The notes under the pieces: model-generated
Database searches by the model: none
What the model was told of the DNA's origin: nothing
What the model saw: the letters and a program-made list of their open reading frames with translations, nothing else
Translations under genes and position numbers: made by a program
Shown: piece after piece, positions 22,001-33,587 of the stretch
How the letters are laid out: every line of letters begins with the position of its first letter
Numbering within the stretch: position 1 is the stretch's first letter
Source of the DNA: Globodera rostochiensis
Lineage: Eukaryota; Nematoda; Chromadorea; Rhabditida; Heteroderidae
Direction of reading: 5' to 3'
Assembly: GCA_018350325.1 (NCBI GenBank)
Contig: JAEVLN010000002.1
Span: 2,878,295 to 2,942,294, forward strand
Length of the DNA stretch: 64,000 bases

Positions 22001-25000
22001 TTGCCCCCATTGTGCCACCACCCAAAAAGTTGTTGCCCCATTGTGCCACCACCCAAAAAGTGTTGCCCCCATTGTGCCACCACCCAAAAAGTTGTTGCCC
22101 CCCATTGTGCCACCACCCAAAAAGTTGTTGCCCCCATTGTGCCACCACCCAAAAATTGTTGCCCCCATTGTGCCACCACCCAAAAAGTTGTTGCCCCCCA
22201 TTGTGCCACCACCCAAAAGTTGTTGCCCCCATTGTGCCACCACCCAAAAAGTTGTTGCCCCCATTGTGCCACCCCCAAAAAGTTGTTGCCCCCATTGTGC
22301 CACCACCCAAAAAGTTGTTGCCCCCCATTGTGCACCACCCAAAAAGTTGTTGCCCCATTGTGCCACCACCCAAAAAGTTGTTGCCCCCATTTGCCACCAC
22401 CCAAAAGTTGTTGCCCCCATTGTGCCACCACCCAAAAGTTGTTGCCCCCATGTGCCACACCCAAAAGTTGTTGCCCCCATTGTGCCACCACCAAAAAGTT
22501 GTTGCCCCCTTGTGCCACCACCCAAAAAGTTGTTGCCCCCATTGTGCCACCACCAAAAAGTTGTTGCCCCATTGTGCCACCACCCAAAAAGTTGTTGCCC
22601 CCATTGTGCCACCACCCAAAAAGTTGTGCCCCCATGTGCCACCACCCAAAAGTTGTTGCCCCATTGTGCCACCACCCAAAAAGTTGTGCCCCCATTGTGC
22701 CACCACCCAAAAAGTCTGTTGCCCCCATGTGCCACCACCCAAAAGTGTTTGTGCCACCACCCAAAAGTTGTTGCCCCCATTGTGCCCCACCCAAAAAGTT
22801 GTTGCCCATTGTGCCACCACCCAAAAAGTTGTTGCCCCCATTGTGCCACCACCCAAAAAGTTGTGCCCCCATTGTGCCACCACCCAAAAAGTTGTTGCCC
22901 CCATTGTGCCACCACCAAAAGTGTTGCCCCCATTGTGCCACCACCCAAAAAGTTGTTGCCCCCATTGTGCCACCACCCAAAGTTGTTGCCCCCATTGTGC
23001 CACCACCCAAAAAGTTGTTGCCCCCATTGTGCCACCACCCAAAAGTTGTTGCCCCCATTGTGCCACCACCCAAAAAGTTGTTGCCCCCATTGTGCCACCC
23101 CCAAAAAGTTGTTGCCCCATTGTGCCACCACCCAAAAGTTGTTGCCCCCATTGTGCCACACCCAAAAGTTGTGCCCCCATTGTGCCACACCCAAAAAGTT
23201 GTTGCCCCCATTGTGCCACCACCCAAAAAGTTGTTGCCCCCATTGTGCCACCACCCAAAAAGTTGTTGCCCCCATTGTGCCACCACCCAAAAAGTTGTTG
23301 CCCCCATTGTGCCACCACCCAAAAAGTTGTTGCCCCCATTGTGCCACCACCCAAAAAGTTGTTGCCCCCATTGTGCCACCACCCAAAAAGTTGTTGCCCC
23401 CATTGTGCCACCACCCAAAAAGTTGTTGCCCCCATTGTGCCACCACCCCAAAAAGTTTTGCCCTCCATTGTGCCACCACCCAAAAGTTGTTGCCCCCATT
23501 GTGCCACCACCCAAAAAGTTGTTGCCCCCATTGTGCCACCACCCAAAAAGTTGTTGCCCCCATTGTGCCACCACCCAAAAAGTTGTTGCCCCCATTGTGC
23601 CACCACCCAAAAAGTTGTTGCCCCCATTGTGCCACCACCCAAAAAGTTGTTGCCTCCATTTGCCACCATCCAAAAGTTGTTGCCCCCATTGTGCCACCAC
23701 CCAAAAAGTTGTTGCCCCCATTGTGCCACCACCCAAAAAGTTGTTGCCCCCATTGTGCCACCACCCAAAAAGTTGTTGCCCCCATTGTGCCACCACCCAA
23801 AAAGTTGTTGCCCCCATTGTGCCACCACCCAAAAAGTTGTTGCCCCCCATTGTGCCACCACCCAAAAGTTGTTGCCCCATTGTGCCACCACCCCAAAAGT
23901 TGTTGCCCCCATTGGCCACCACCCAAAAGTTGTTCCCCCATTGTGCCACCACCCAAAAGTTGTTGCCCCCATTGTGCCACCACCCAAAAAGTTTTGCCCC
24001 CATTGTGCCACCACCCAAAAAGTTGTTGCCCCCATTGTGCCACCACCCAAAAGTTGTTGCCCCCATTGTGCCACCACCCAAAAAGTTGTTGCCCCCATTG
24101 TGCCACCACCCAAAGTTGTTGCCCCCATTGTGCCACCACCCAAAAAGTTGTTGCCCCCATTGTGCCACCACCAAAAAGTTGTTGCCCCCATTGTGCCACC
24201 ACCCAAAAGTTGTTGCCCCCATTGTGCCACACCCAAAAAGTTGTTGCCCCCATTGTGCCACCACCCAAAAAGTTGTTGCCCCCATTGTCCACCACCCAAA
24301 AAGTTGTTGCCCCCATTGTGCCACCACCCAAAAGTTGTTGCCCCCATGTGCCACCACCCAAAAAGTTGTTGCCCCCATTGTGCCACCACCCAAAAAGTTG
24401 TTGCCCCATTGTGCCACCACCCAAAAGTTGTTGCCCTCCATTTGCCACCATCCAAAAGTGTTGCCCCATTGTGCCACCACCCAAAAAGTTGTTGCCCCCA
24501 TTGTGCCACCACCCAAAAAGTTGTGCCCCATTGCCACCCCCAAAAGTTGTTGCCCCATTGTGCCACCACCCAAAAAGTTGTTGCACCATTGTGCCACCAC
24601 CCAAAAAGTTGTTGCCCCCATTGTGCCACCACCCAAAAAGTGTGCCCCCATTGTGCCACCACCCAAAAAGTTGTTGCCCCCATTGTGCCACCACCCAAAA
24701 ATTGTTGCCCCCATTGTGCCACCACCCAAAAAGTTGTTGCCCCCATTGTGCCACCACCCAAAGTTGTTGCCCCCATTGTGCCACCACCCAAAAAGTTGTT
24801 GCCCCCATTGTGCCACCACCAAAAGTTGTTGCCCCCATTGTGCCACCACCCAAAAAGTTGTTGCCCCCATTGTGCCACACCCAAAAGTTGTTGCCCCCAT
24901 TGTGCCACCACCCAAAAAGTTGTTGCCCCCATTGTGCACCACCCCAAAAGTTGTTGCCCCCATTGTGCCACCACCCAAAAAGTTGTTGCCCCCATTTGCC

Positions 25001-25484
25001 ACCACCCAAAAAGTTGTTGCCCCCATTGTGCCACCCACCCAAAAGTTGTTGCCCCATTGTGCCACCACCCAAAAAGTTGTTGCCCCCATTGTGCCACCAC
25101 CCAAAAAGTTGTGCCCCATTGTGCCACCACCCAAAAAGTTGTTGCCCCCATTGTGCCACCACCCAAAAAGTTGTGCCCCCATTGTGCCACCACCCAAAAG
25201 TGTTGCCCCCATTGTGCCACCACCCAAAAAGTTGTTGCCCCCATTGTGCCACCACCCAAAAAGTTATTGCCCCCATTGTGCCACCACCCAAAAAGTTGTT
25301 GCCCCCATTGTGCCACCACCCAAAAAGTTGTTGCCCCCATTGTGCCACCACCCAAAAAGTTGTTGCCCCCATTGTGCCACCACCCAAAAAGTTGTTGCCC
25401 CCATTGTGCCACCACCCAAAAAGTTGTTGCCCCATTTTGCCACCACCCAAAAGTTGTTGCCCCCATTGTGCCACCACCCAAAAA
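19027..25484. repeat. 6.5-kb satellite array of a 32-base unit
   Basis: About 200 head-to-tail copies of a 32-base unit: GTGCCACCACCC, five A, GTTGTTG, five C, ATT. No frame of the unit contains a stop on the plus strand or in two minus frames. This creates spurious ORFs over 2,000 codons long on both strands. Outer stretches and the segments around 23.2-23.45 and 23.5-23.85 kb consist of perfect units. Most of the interior is full of single-base losses in the A5 and C5 runs. A variant unit (TTGCCTCCATTTGCCACCATCC) occurs three times (about 19752, 23651 and 24434), indicating block duplication within the array. The G-rich strand has runs that could form quadruplex structures. Confidence 0.95.
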
Positions 25485-25641
25485 TGCAGACAGACGCCTC
25501 GAAGAACGCTTCAACAACAACCGACGTAAATACACATTTATTTTGACGGATTTTACTTAACTCTCTCTTTCACCCTACAAAAAACAACTGTCGACGATTA
25601 AAAGACAAAAAGGAACGACGGCTTTTTGTTTGTCTGTTGGA

Positions 25642-27162
25642 TCATTTTGATTTGGCCCTTCCGGTGCCATCTTTTCTCTTCACCATAAAGAGTTGCTGGC
25701 GCCCTGCCGCTCTGCCATGTTTGTTGAAGAACAGTGCAAACAGAATGAACCAGCCGATGATGAGAAAGACGTCTCTGAAAAATGCCATTCTCTAAACATT
25801 GCTCAGCAAAACTTTTTTTATTCAATTTTTTCCTTATAAAACCAATCAATTTAAAGTGTTTCCGATACGCTCACGACATCAACGGCTGTTGGACTGCGAG
25901 GGGGACATGGTCACGCAGGTCAACGCCAATTCGATTCTGAACATCACGCAAATCTTTATCAAACTTGAAGGTGCTCATGTGGGAATCCAGCCGAATGAGC
26001 ACAGCGGAGTCGTTACACTTAAATAAATACTCAAATTGAACTTCCATAAATAGACAAGCGGTCAAATTTTCTCTGATCTGACCAGCACTTGTACAAGGTC
26101 GGTAAGTTTGGAAATTCCTATAAAAAAACACACGGGTTGGCCTCGAATAACCGCGCCAGGATGAAGGACGGCAATGGCGATGGCTTTACGCAGATAAAGG
26201 TAGACCATTTGGACCTGAAATTTGTCAGCATATTTGCCGAGACGTCTTGGCCACTCCGCATTTGCCGAGACTGTCTTGGCCACTCCGCATTTGCCGAGAC
26301 GTCTTGGCCACTCCGCATTTGCCGAGACGTCTTGGCCACTCCGCATTTGCCGAGACGTCTTGGCCACCCTCCCCCTCTCCCCCCACAGACCTCTCCGGCC
26401 ATCAGATAGTCCTGCACAAACTGCTCGAAGTCGACGGCCGACTGTTGGGCAATAATGTCGCGATGTTCGGGCAATATCTCGTAGCGATAATAGGCCCGAT
26501 AGGCAATTACCGCGCCAACTATCCACAGTCCAAAGCCGACCAAAAAGACTTTTAACATATAGTCTCTCTGCTGACCGGTGCCTGGTAATGAGGGGAAAAG
26601 TTGAAGATTTGAGGGAGGGGGGTAATCGAAAATGCTCTCACTTGCTTCCACTTCGAATTCGGGCAATCGTTTGTTGAAGTCGCGGACAAACGATTTTAAT
26701 TGCTCGTCAAAACTTCCGACAGTTTTGCCGTTTTTGGATATTGATTGTCCCAAAAAGCGAAAAAATTCGGCATTGATTTCGCGTTCGATTTGCTTAGCGT
26801 CGGCGAAGCGATGGGATTTGGACGAGGAGGACGAAGTTTGGTGCTCTGTGTCCTCCTTCGCTTTCCCAGTTTGGTGTTGTGCCTCCTCCTCCCCCTCCTT
26901 CGTTCCCCTTCCCTATCTGCTCTGTCCTCATGGTCGGCTGCAGAATGGCGTCGGTCACCGCCCCCGCGGCGAATCGTCCGAAATTCTGAAACCCTCAAAA
27001 AAAAGGCACTAAAATTATGGCATTTTCTTGTTGGAACCCACGTGTTAATAACACCGTCCCGTCCAATCGGAAGAGCGATGTGCGCTGCCAACGGTTCAAA
27101 AAAGTGCCAAAACTGTTCATCGCCGCCAAACGGTTGGACGCGGTCAACGGGCGGAAGACCAT
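25642..27162 (-). CDS. paraplegin-like m-AAA protease N-terminal region only (truncated paralogue)
   Basis: Supported exons are an open block 26912-26391, then 26214-26134, 26017-25895 and 25791-25642 (stop). An Arg-rich, mitochondrial-targeting-like N-terminus (MVFRPLTASNRLAAMNSF) starts at 27162, but its junction to the next exon is not resolved. The chain runs: TM1 (LKVFLVGFGLWIVGAVIAY), FtsH_ext domain with FVQDYLMAGEVQ and AIAVLHPGAVIRGQP, ending RDHVPL, then TM2 (FLIIGWFILFALFF) and a basic tail. This matches the intermembrane-space domain of paraplegin/AFG3L2, with GEVQ..LHPGAV spacing identical to human paraplegin as I remember it. The AAA+ ATPase and HEXXH peptidase are absent: the gene stops about 160 bases before the satellite. 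It is either a truncated paralogue or a gene cut by rearrangement. Confidence 0.68.
26236..26370 (+). repeat. 28-base tandem repeat (x5) in an intron
   Basis: Five copies of a unit beginning GCCGAGACGTCTTGGCCACT lie inside the paraplegin-like gene's intron 26390-26215. The minus-strand reading through it (PRRLGKCGVAKTS) is an intron shadow. Confidence 0.85.
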
Positions 27163-27612
27163 ACAATTAGCACAACTTGCTGTGGATTTCTCTACTGAAT
27201 TATATTATTTATGTTCGTTAAAAGTGTAATGTTGAAAAGAAAAAAAAAGATAAATTTCTCATTTTACTTTAGTTTAACAATTGAAAACAGGCCATAAATG
27301 CACATCTTTCAAAAAAATGAGTACATTCCTTTGCGGTTTGCATTTATATTATTTGGATCGATCGGACATTTGATTCAAACAAAAGCATTCAAATTCACAA
27401 AATTAAAAAATAAGATCATCAGGGACATAGAGTAAGAAATATGTCGTCTTATTGGTCAAAGCGCAGCAGTCTGGTCGCTCAATTCAAAAATTCACAAATT
27501 TAGGGTCGAAGAACAGCAGCAGCACATCACATTCATTCTCCAGCGAGGGTTTGGGCAACAACGTCGTCCATATTCAATTAACAAAATCCGATGGCCGAGT
27601 CTCCCCCCCCCG
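27163..27612. other. intergenic DNA
   Basis: This lies between the paraplegin-like start and the BAF60 stop (both genes on the minus strand). No exon is supported; the plus-strand ORF 27452-27664 overlaps the antisense of the BAF60 last exon. Confidence 0.5.
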
Positions 27613-30335
27613 TCAATTGTTCCTCACGCCAAGCGTCGCCTCCAACTCAAAGCGGCGCTGTTGAATCTTTGCGTAACTGAAACAAAAAAAACAATGGACG
27701 GATTTTAACACAAAAATGGCCAAATTTTGAATTTTCATTGGAATTTCTTCTCTGAAAGAAAACTGTTGATTCCCGCCAACTTTCCCTATTTTTTTTTTAC
27801 TCACATGTAACGGAAGACGCCCTCCTGTACGTTGGGCTGAAAGTAATTGTTGGCCCGACGTTCTGTCTCATAATCGGCCGAAGTTTCGGACAAATTCTAC
27901 AAAAATGTTAAACATTTTTAAACATACAATAAAATGGAGACAGACAGACAAAGACACCTTGAGGTCCTTGCTCTGTGAGATCAGCCATTTTTCCACAAAC
28001 GCTTGTGGATTCTCTGCAAAACTGGCAAAAAAGTCTCGACGCAATTTCAACTCGTTGATCTCTTCCACAGTGTTGTAAATCTGTGCAAAAAGGCACCATT
28101 AAACCCCCTCCCAAAACCTTTTAAATCAAAAAAAAAAGTTTTGCAAAAAATTTTCGAAATGTATTTTCCGACTTTATGGTCAAGCGCTATCAGCTCCTGA
28201 ACACTCGCGTTCGATTGCAGAAAGGCCGACTGCTGCTGCTTGATTGGGTCGTCCAACTCAACATCGACCTTAAACAGAGGAAATTGAAAGCAATCACCGG
28301 AATTTTGTTTTGAAATAATTCAAAATTGTCCATTTCTCAAAATCGAATCGAAACCCCTCACGTCGTAACACATCGTGTTTTTGCTCTCAGTCAATTGGTT
28401 GTTGTCCGTTGCCGTCGTCCCGTTTCCGCCGCCGGCGCCGTCCCAGCGGATCACGTGGTGGATGATCAACGGGTCGGGCTGTTGAAGCAGTGACTGCAGA
28501 CGTTGCGGAACCTCCATAAAGCGCATCTTCGGACAGTTGAAAACCTGCTCCAGAAAGTGGTCACAGTTGATCACATCATGGTCAACGGAGTCCTAAAAAG
28601 ATTAAACATTGTTTGCTTTAAAATTGCTCCCCGAAAACACAATTAACTTGTTCAAAAACGCTCAAGATGCTTGACATAGCCAAGAAAAAAAAGCACTTTC
28701 CCATTTTAAAACCTGAAGTTTATGCGTTTTGATGTACTGCCAGAGGGCCTCGATGATCTTCGCCCGCGTTTCCATCGAAATTCCGAGAAGTTTGGCCAGC
28801 CGCGGGTGCAGTTTGAACTTCATGGGCTGATGGTCGAGCAACAACAAAATGGTGCACTTCACGTCCATGTTCCCAGGCCGTTTCACCTTTAAATAACACA
28901 ACCATTTGTGGCATAGGAAATTTTAATCCGAAATTAAATTTGGAGACAAACCAACCCCAATATTAGCCATAAAAATGTTCAAACATAAAAAACCAAACCT
29001 GAAACCCGTCCGTTTCGTTGGTCTGCGGAGTCCGATGCCACTCCACGAGGTGATTGTCCGGCCCGTAGATGTTCTTGTCCAGCTCGATCACCAAACTTTT
29101 GAAAAATGAGCTGAATTTGCGCTTTTGAACTGCCATTTGAGTCGGCCTTTGCTGTGGCAGTGAATTTGTTGCTGTGGAAGCGGCAGTGGACGGCGTCGGT
29201 TGTTGTTGAACCGAGGCGGTGACGGACGCGTCTAAGAAAAAACAGAGAAAAATAGGAAAAAAAATTTGAAAGTCCAAAGCATTTTCAAAATGTTGTTTTA
29301 AACGTATAAGCACATCATCATCATCAGGCGGTGGGTCAACAATTAATAAATTAGCCCCAATAAATATGCTAAAAATAATTGGACATCGCTTATTCACAAA
29401 TCGTACCGGGTGTTTGCTGCTGTTGGGATACTTCGAGCAGTTGGCCTTCGACGCGCAATTCCCACATCGGGATCACTCCTTCGTCACCCTCGCGCTGTTG
29501 CAAAATATATTAAATGGCCTCTCAATTTTAAGGTTCAACTTTTACAGAATTTTTCAGTATTCTTTTCTTTGGAGAAATAGAAATTTGCAAACCCTCAATG
29601 TTCGGAACTATGTAATTCCATTTGCATATTAATTATAGACTAGATCCCACTCTCTTAAAACAAATAAATTTTGAATTCCATCCTCACAAAGTTTGAATTT
29701 AATTTTTTTTTTAAAAAAAATTAGGACAAACCTCCGGTTCCCGTGCCTGAATGAACGAGTGCGAAATGTAAATGCGCAGCTTTCGCCTGATTTTCAACGG
29801 GCGCTTCAACGCCTCTTGAATTTCCATTTTCTTGCGGGAAATTATCGCGTCCAGTTTCTGCTCGTACGACAAAAGGCCCACGTAGGCGTCCAGCTCGGGC
29901 ATCAGTGCGCGGATCTGCCAAAAAAAATTAGTTAGTGAGAAAATCAATAGTTTAGGTAAAAAATCAATTTTATCAACACTTTTTTTTTTGTAAAATTTGA
30001 TCGGCTTTGTCTCCTCCACTCATTTTCCAAATGTTTATTTTTTAATGTTATTAATAAGGTTTTGTGAATAAACAAAAAGCAAGACCCAAAAATGCTTTGA
30101 CCTCGGGTGCCACCATTTTGTCAGCAAATCGACGCTTTTTCCGATTTGCGACCGCACTATTCGCCATCATTGGCCCCCCGGCACCGCCAAAAGGTTGCCG
30201 TCCATATTGGGCGGCCTGTTGCGCTTGCATTGTCGGCATTTGCTGCATGAACGAGCGCCGATGGTGTTGGGGGTGGGGAGGAGTCATTGTGCCATTCGCC
30301 TGCGCCGCCGATCCCCCGCTTTGCATATGGCGCAT
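27613..30335 (-). CDS. SMARCD: BAF60/SMARCD subunit of SWI/SNF chromatin-remodelling complex
   Basis: Ten exons: 30335-30102, 29914-29732, 29494-29407, 29231-28999, 28886-28713, 28592-28362, 28268-28173, 28080-27958, 27896-27805 and 27676-27613. They encode 505 residues, close to the 515 of human SMARCD1. The N-terminus is Gln/Met-rich. It is followed by the family's [20 protein letters not shown] block, the [19 protein letters not shown] strand region, and the SWIB/MDM2 domain in exons 5-6 ([15 protein letters not shown]...[13 protein letters not shown]). The C-terminal helix ends [18 protein letters not shown], as in vertebrate BAF60. This nuclear subunit links transcription factors to the remodeller. 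All junctions are GT-AG and all phases close. The gene looks intact and functional. Confidence 0.95.
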
Positions 30336-30957
30336 TTGTTGAATTTTTATATAAATAAATAAACAGAATTGGAAACAATTTTCTTAAAAGGGAAAAGCTT
30401 TGAAATTTTGGGGTTTTTAAAGGGTTGGCAGACCTGAAGCATCTACATACCTTTATTTATAAGATTTATATAAGCAAATTGCAAATTCTTGGCATGCATT
30501 TGCGTTTTAAACCCAAAAACATTTCAAATTTTTTAGCAAATAATTTTGGCGAAATGTTTGCGTTAATTCGAGTGGATGTAACCAAATGCCAAAAAAAGTG
30601 CAAAATCCGCGGAATTCCGGACCCAAAAATGTCGGAATTTCTGGAAATCCGGAAAATTTCAAATTCAAAAATTCCAACCCTCCTCCCCCTCCAAAACGCA
30701 AAATATCCAAACCGGGAACCCGCCCAGCCCGTTTCAGACTACCCGAAAAATACCTAACCGACTTAAGCCAATTATGTGCACCCTAGCCCCCCCCCCCCAG
30801 GGAATATAATCCGGCGATAAATTCCAGAAAACCAAAATACGACTAATTTGTAACAAGAAAATTAAAAAATCGTTTAACCCAATATAACTACATATTACAA
30901 TTCAATGTTATCAGAAATATGCCCATTAAATAAATAAATGGTATAAGTAATAATCAA
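30336..30957. other. intergenic DNA with CCGGAATT-type degenerate patch
   Basis: Around 30.60-30.74 kb short CCGGAA/TTCCGG motifs repeat in both orientations, and a 10-base C-run lies near 30790. The overlapping short ORFs on both strands follow from this composition. No gene is seen. Confidence 0.45.
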
Positions 30958-32616
30958 TCAGTTCTTCATATTGGAAGCCGCCACATTTTGTTTCTTTACG
31001 AACAACGGCTCAACAGAAGCAGCACTTTTACGAGCGAACACTTTTTTGTACGCTTTCCGATAATCACTGCCGATTTACAAATAATAATTATAATTATATT
31101 TTAATTTTAATTTGTTAACCACCTGTTAAGCAAAAGAATCGGCACCCCACTAGCGGAGGCCAAAATGGGCACACACGTGATAACGCCGATTACGATGCTC
31201 AAAATATTGTTGCTAATTTGGCCTTTTGCCACCGGATCCGATTCGAAGCAATTGACGCCGAGGGGGATTATAAATTTAAAAAAGTCGGTGATCTGATTAC
31301 GGGCAGCCGATGTGATCAGCCAGCCGATCAGAACCACCAATAAAAGCAAAAAAACTGATCGCAACATTTTGCGCATTGATTGTTCGGCATCTTAAAAGTT
31401 ACTTTTTTTAATGGTTAAAAATATATTTTACTTTTTGAAATTGATTGAATTTGATTTGCCGTTTTAAAATGTCGCCATAAAATCATGCCAAAAATTGTGG
31501 CATAATTTATGACGCACAACGAAAGAATGACGTAAGCGGTCGTTGTGTTCAGAACGTCCGAATAAAGTCCGCTGTTACAATAAATAAATCTGAATAATTT
31601 AAATTAAATTTTAAATTTAAATTTAAATGCCATTATGTTTAATAATTACCGGTCATATGGGAGGTTAATTATGGTCCAAATACCGAACACATTCAGGTTC
31701 ATTATAAGGCCAAAAACTGTGCAAATAATGGATGCGATTAGCGAATACTTCCGGACTGTCGGTTTGTAATTCAAATTCATTCTGAAATAAATAATTCTTA
31801 TTTATTAGAAATCATATTTTTACTTGATTGGGTACAAAATGATCAGCAACCGTTCAATTGAGATCAAATAAATGGCCAAAATGGACGCGTACGACGCTAC
31901 GGTAAACGCCATAAGCGTGCCCAGACAGATACGGTAGTCGAGCGGACTGATTTGGAAAAGGACGGCCAGCAAATTGACGCCGAAGGGGGCGACAACGAAA
32001 AGTTGGCACAGCGAATCGTAGGCGATCAGCCAATTGCACACTTTGTGCTCTTTTCTAATTAGGCAATTAATTAAACACTTATTAGGCAATTAATTACCTA
32101 AACACTAATTCGGCAATTAATTAAATACTAAATAGGCAATTAATTAAACACTATTAGACAATTAATTAAACACTAATTAGGTAATTAATTAAACTATTTA
32201 AATTATTTTTCAAAAAATAATGTTACAGCGTAGCGAATGTGACCACAATGAGCGAAATGTTGAAGATAATCGAAACCGGAGTGAACACGTTCGGGAGCAC
32301 AATCCAAGGCACAATTTCCGAAAAGTATCCCAACTTATCATAATAGACGAGTACATTGTCACGATAATAGTCCGACTAAAAATTATTCTTTTAAATTATA
32401 AATTAAAATTTTAAAATTTACCGCAACTTGTGCCACTTTGAATTTGTAAGAGCATTTGGCGACGATTAATTGGTGAATAATTGAGCTGAAAATCCATTCA
32501 AAAAATGTGAAATTCTTCGAAGAATCCAAAACGGCAAATTTTGCCGTCAAATTATTTGAATCAAATTTAGTTGTCGTTGTAATGTTCAAATATTCGCAAA
32601 TGTCGTCATCAGCCAT
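30958..32616 (-). CDS. 7TM chemoreceptor-like GPCR, copy 2 (inverted paralogue of 4542-6192)
   Basis: Seven exons: 32616-32422, 32375-32227, 32054-31824, 31781-31650, 31589-31432, 31390-31123 and 31066-30958. They encode 413 residues. Exons 2-6 are close to identical to copy 1, and intron 2 has the same TTAATTA-rich tandem structure. The start differs (MADDD versus MSDD). Part of exon 4 has diverged strongly (NYKPTVRKYSLIASIICTVF versus HKKSTVRRCSLIAVILCTLF), and so has the last exon (tail YRKAYKKVFARKSAAS). It keeps the TM3 motif SIERLLIILYP. All introns are GT-AG, including the last one, which is GC-AG in copy 1. This is a recent inverted duplication about 25 kb away, with exon-specific divergence suggesting selection or gene conversion. 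Confidence 0.87.
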
Positions 32617-33587
32617 TATTTATTATTTCAATTTAGAAAAGCTAATTACCTGATAATTATAAAGCATTAAATAAAATGATGTTTTAATAGCTACTAATTC
32701 TTTTTAATTAAAAAGTAATAAATTAATTTCTTTTTTTGATTGGTCGCTTGGATTGGCCTATCAAACAGTTTCCTTTAATAACTTTTGCAATGATTTTAAT
32801 TTTCATATTTTGTTGGACCTCTGACGTTTCGTGGGAATTTCGCCCGAGGCATTTTGCAACTTTTGTTCGTGAAATTTGACAAATGAATTTAATGGGAAAT
32901 GCTTCTTTTGGCTTTCACTGATAAAGCCAATGCTAAAACAAAATTCAAGACAGCCACTGACGTTGATTCAAGTTCAGATAGGTAATTTATTGTTACTATT
33001 TGTGGACCATTGGGGCTAATTAGGTAATTGTATGTGGGAAATAACGTCGTCATAAAATGAAATATTAAAATTAACTAAAACGCCGAAAATGCCATTCATA
33101 ACGCGGAAGAGTCCAAATTGTCCCTACAAACGGCACAACTTCTTAAAAAAAGCTCGACGAAAATTATAAAAATACATAAATAAATGATCGTCCTGGACCT
33201 GGGTACAGGCCTGGATTTTTCCTGTAGCCCCAGAGTCCAGGGCCTGGGTACAGGCATCCGGTACCCTGAATTTTTCCCGGACCTGGACTTTGGTCCAGGA
33301 AAGCAGCTCCAGACACCTTCTCCAAGTCCAGGTCCAAGATCCGGGTCCAGGAATTTTCAAAATGACGGGCTCTAGTGATTATCAAGAAAGGGGTCAAAAA
33401 TTAAAAACCAAAAATTCATTTGCAACGTCGTCAGATGCTTAACACCACCGGTTTTGAACCATCAAATTGTACTTTAAATCATTTTTTTGAAAAAATCTCT
33501 GAGTTTTGGAAATACATTTATTTAAATAGGGTAATTACAATTAGAAAGAATTTTGAATTAAATAGTGCTTTTTGCTAAGGTTTAAAA
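32617..33587. other. intergenic DNA with TCCAGG/CCTGGA palindromic patch at 33184-33372
   Basis: Between 33184 and 33372 CCTGGA, TCCAGG and GGGTACAGGC motifs recur in both orientations, so the strand is largely self-complementary. The ORFs there are compositional. No gene is supported in this gap. Confidence 0.5.

Noticed and set aside
19027..25484. CRISPR-like array
   Set aside because: The 32-base unit is a head-to-tail satellite with no unique spacers and lies in a eukaryotic genome.
18959..25560. Six overlapping ORFs of 1,400-2,200 codons on both strands
   Set aside because: They are produced by a stop-free 32-base satellite unit; reading frames differ only by frame offset and are interrupted by random indels.
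26062..26526. Long minus-strand ORF reading through the 28-base repeats
   Set aside because: It mixes intron (repeat) sequence with one paraplegin-like exon; splice sites at 26390 and 26215 and family alignment remove the repeats.
26696..27166. Arg-rich minus-strand ORF of 156 codons
   Set aside because: A different frame over the same DNA matches a mitochondrial-type N-terminus and the coiled region upstream of TM1; this frame lacks any family support.
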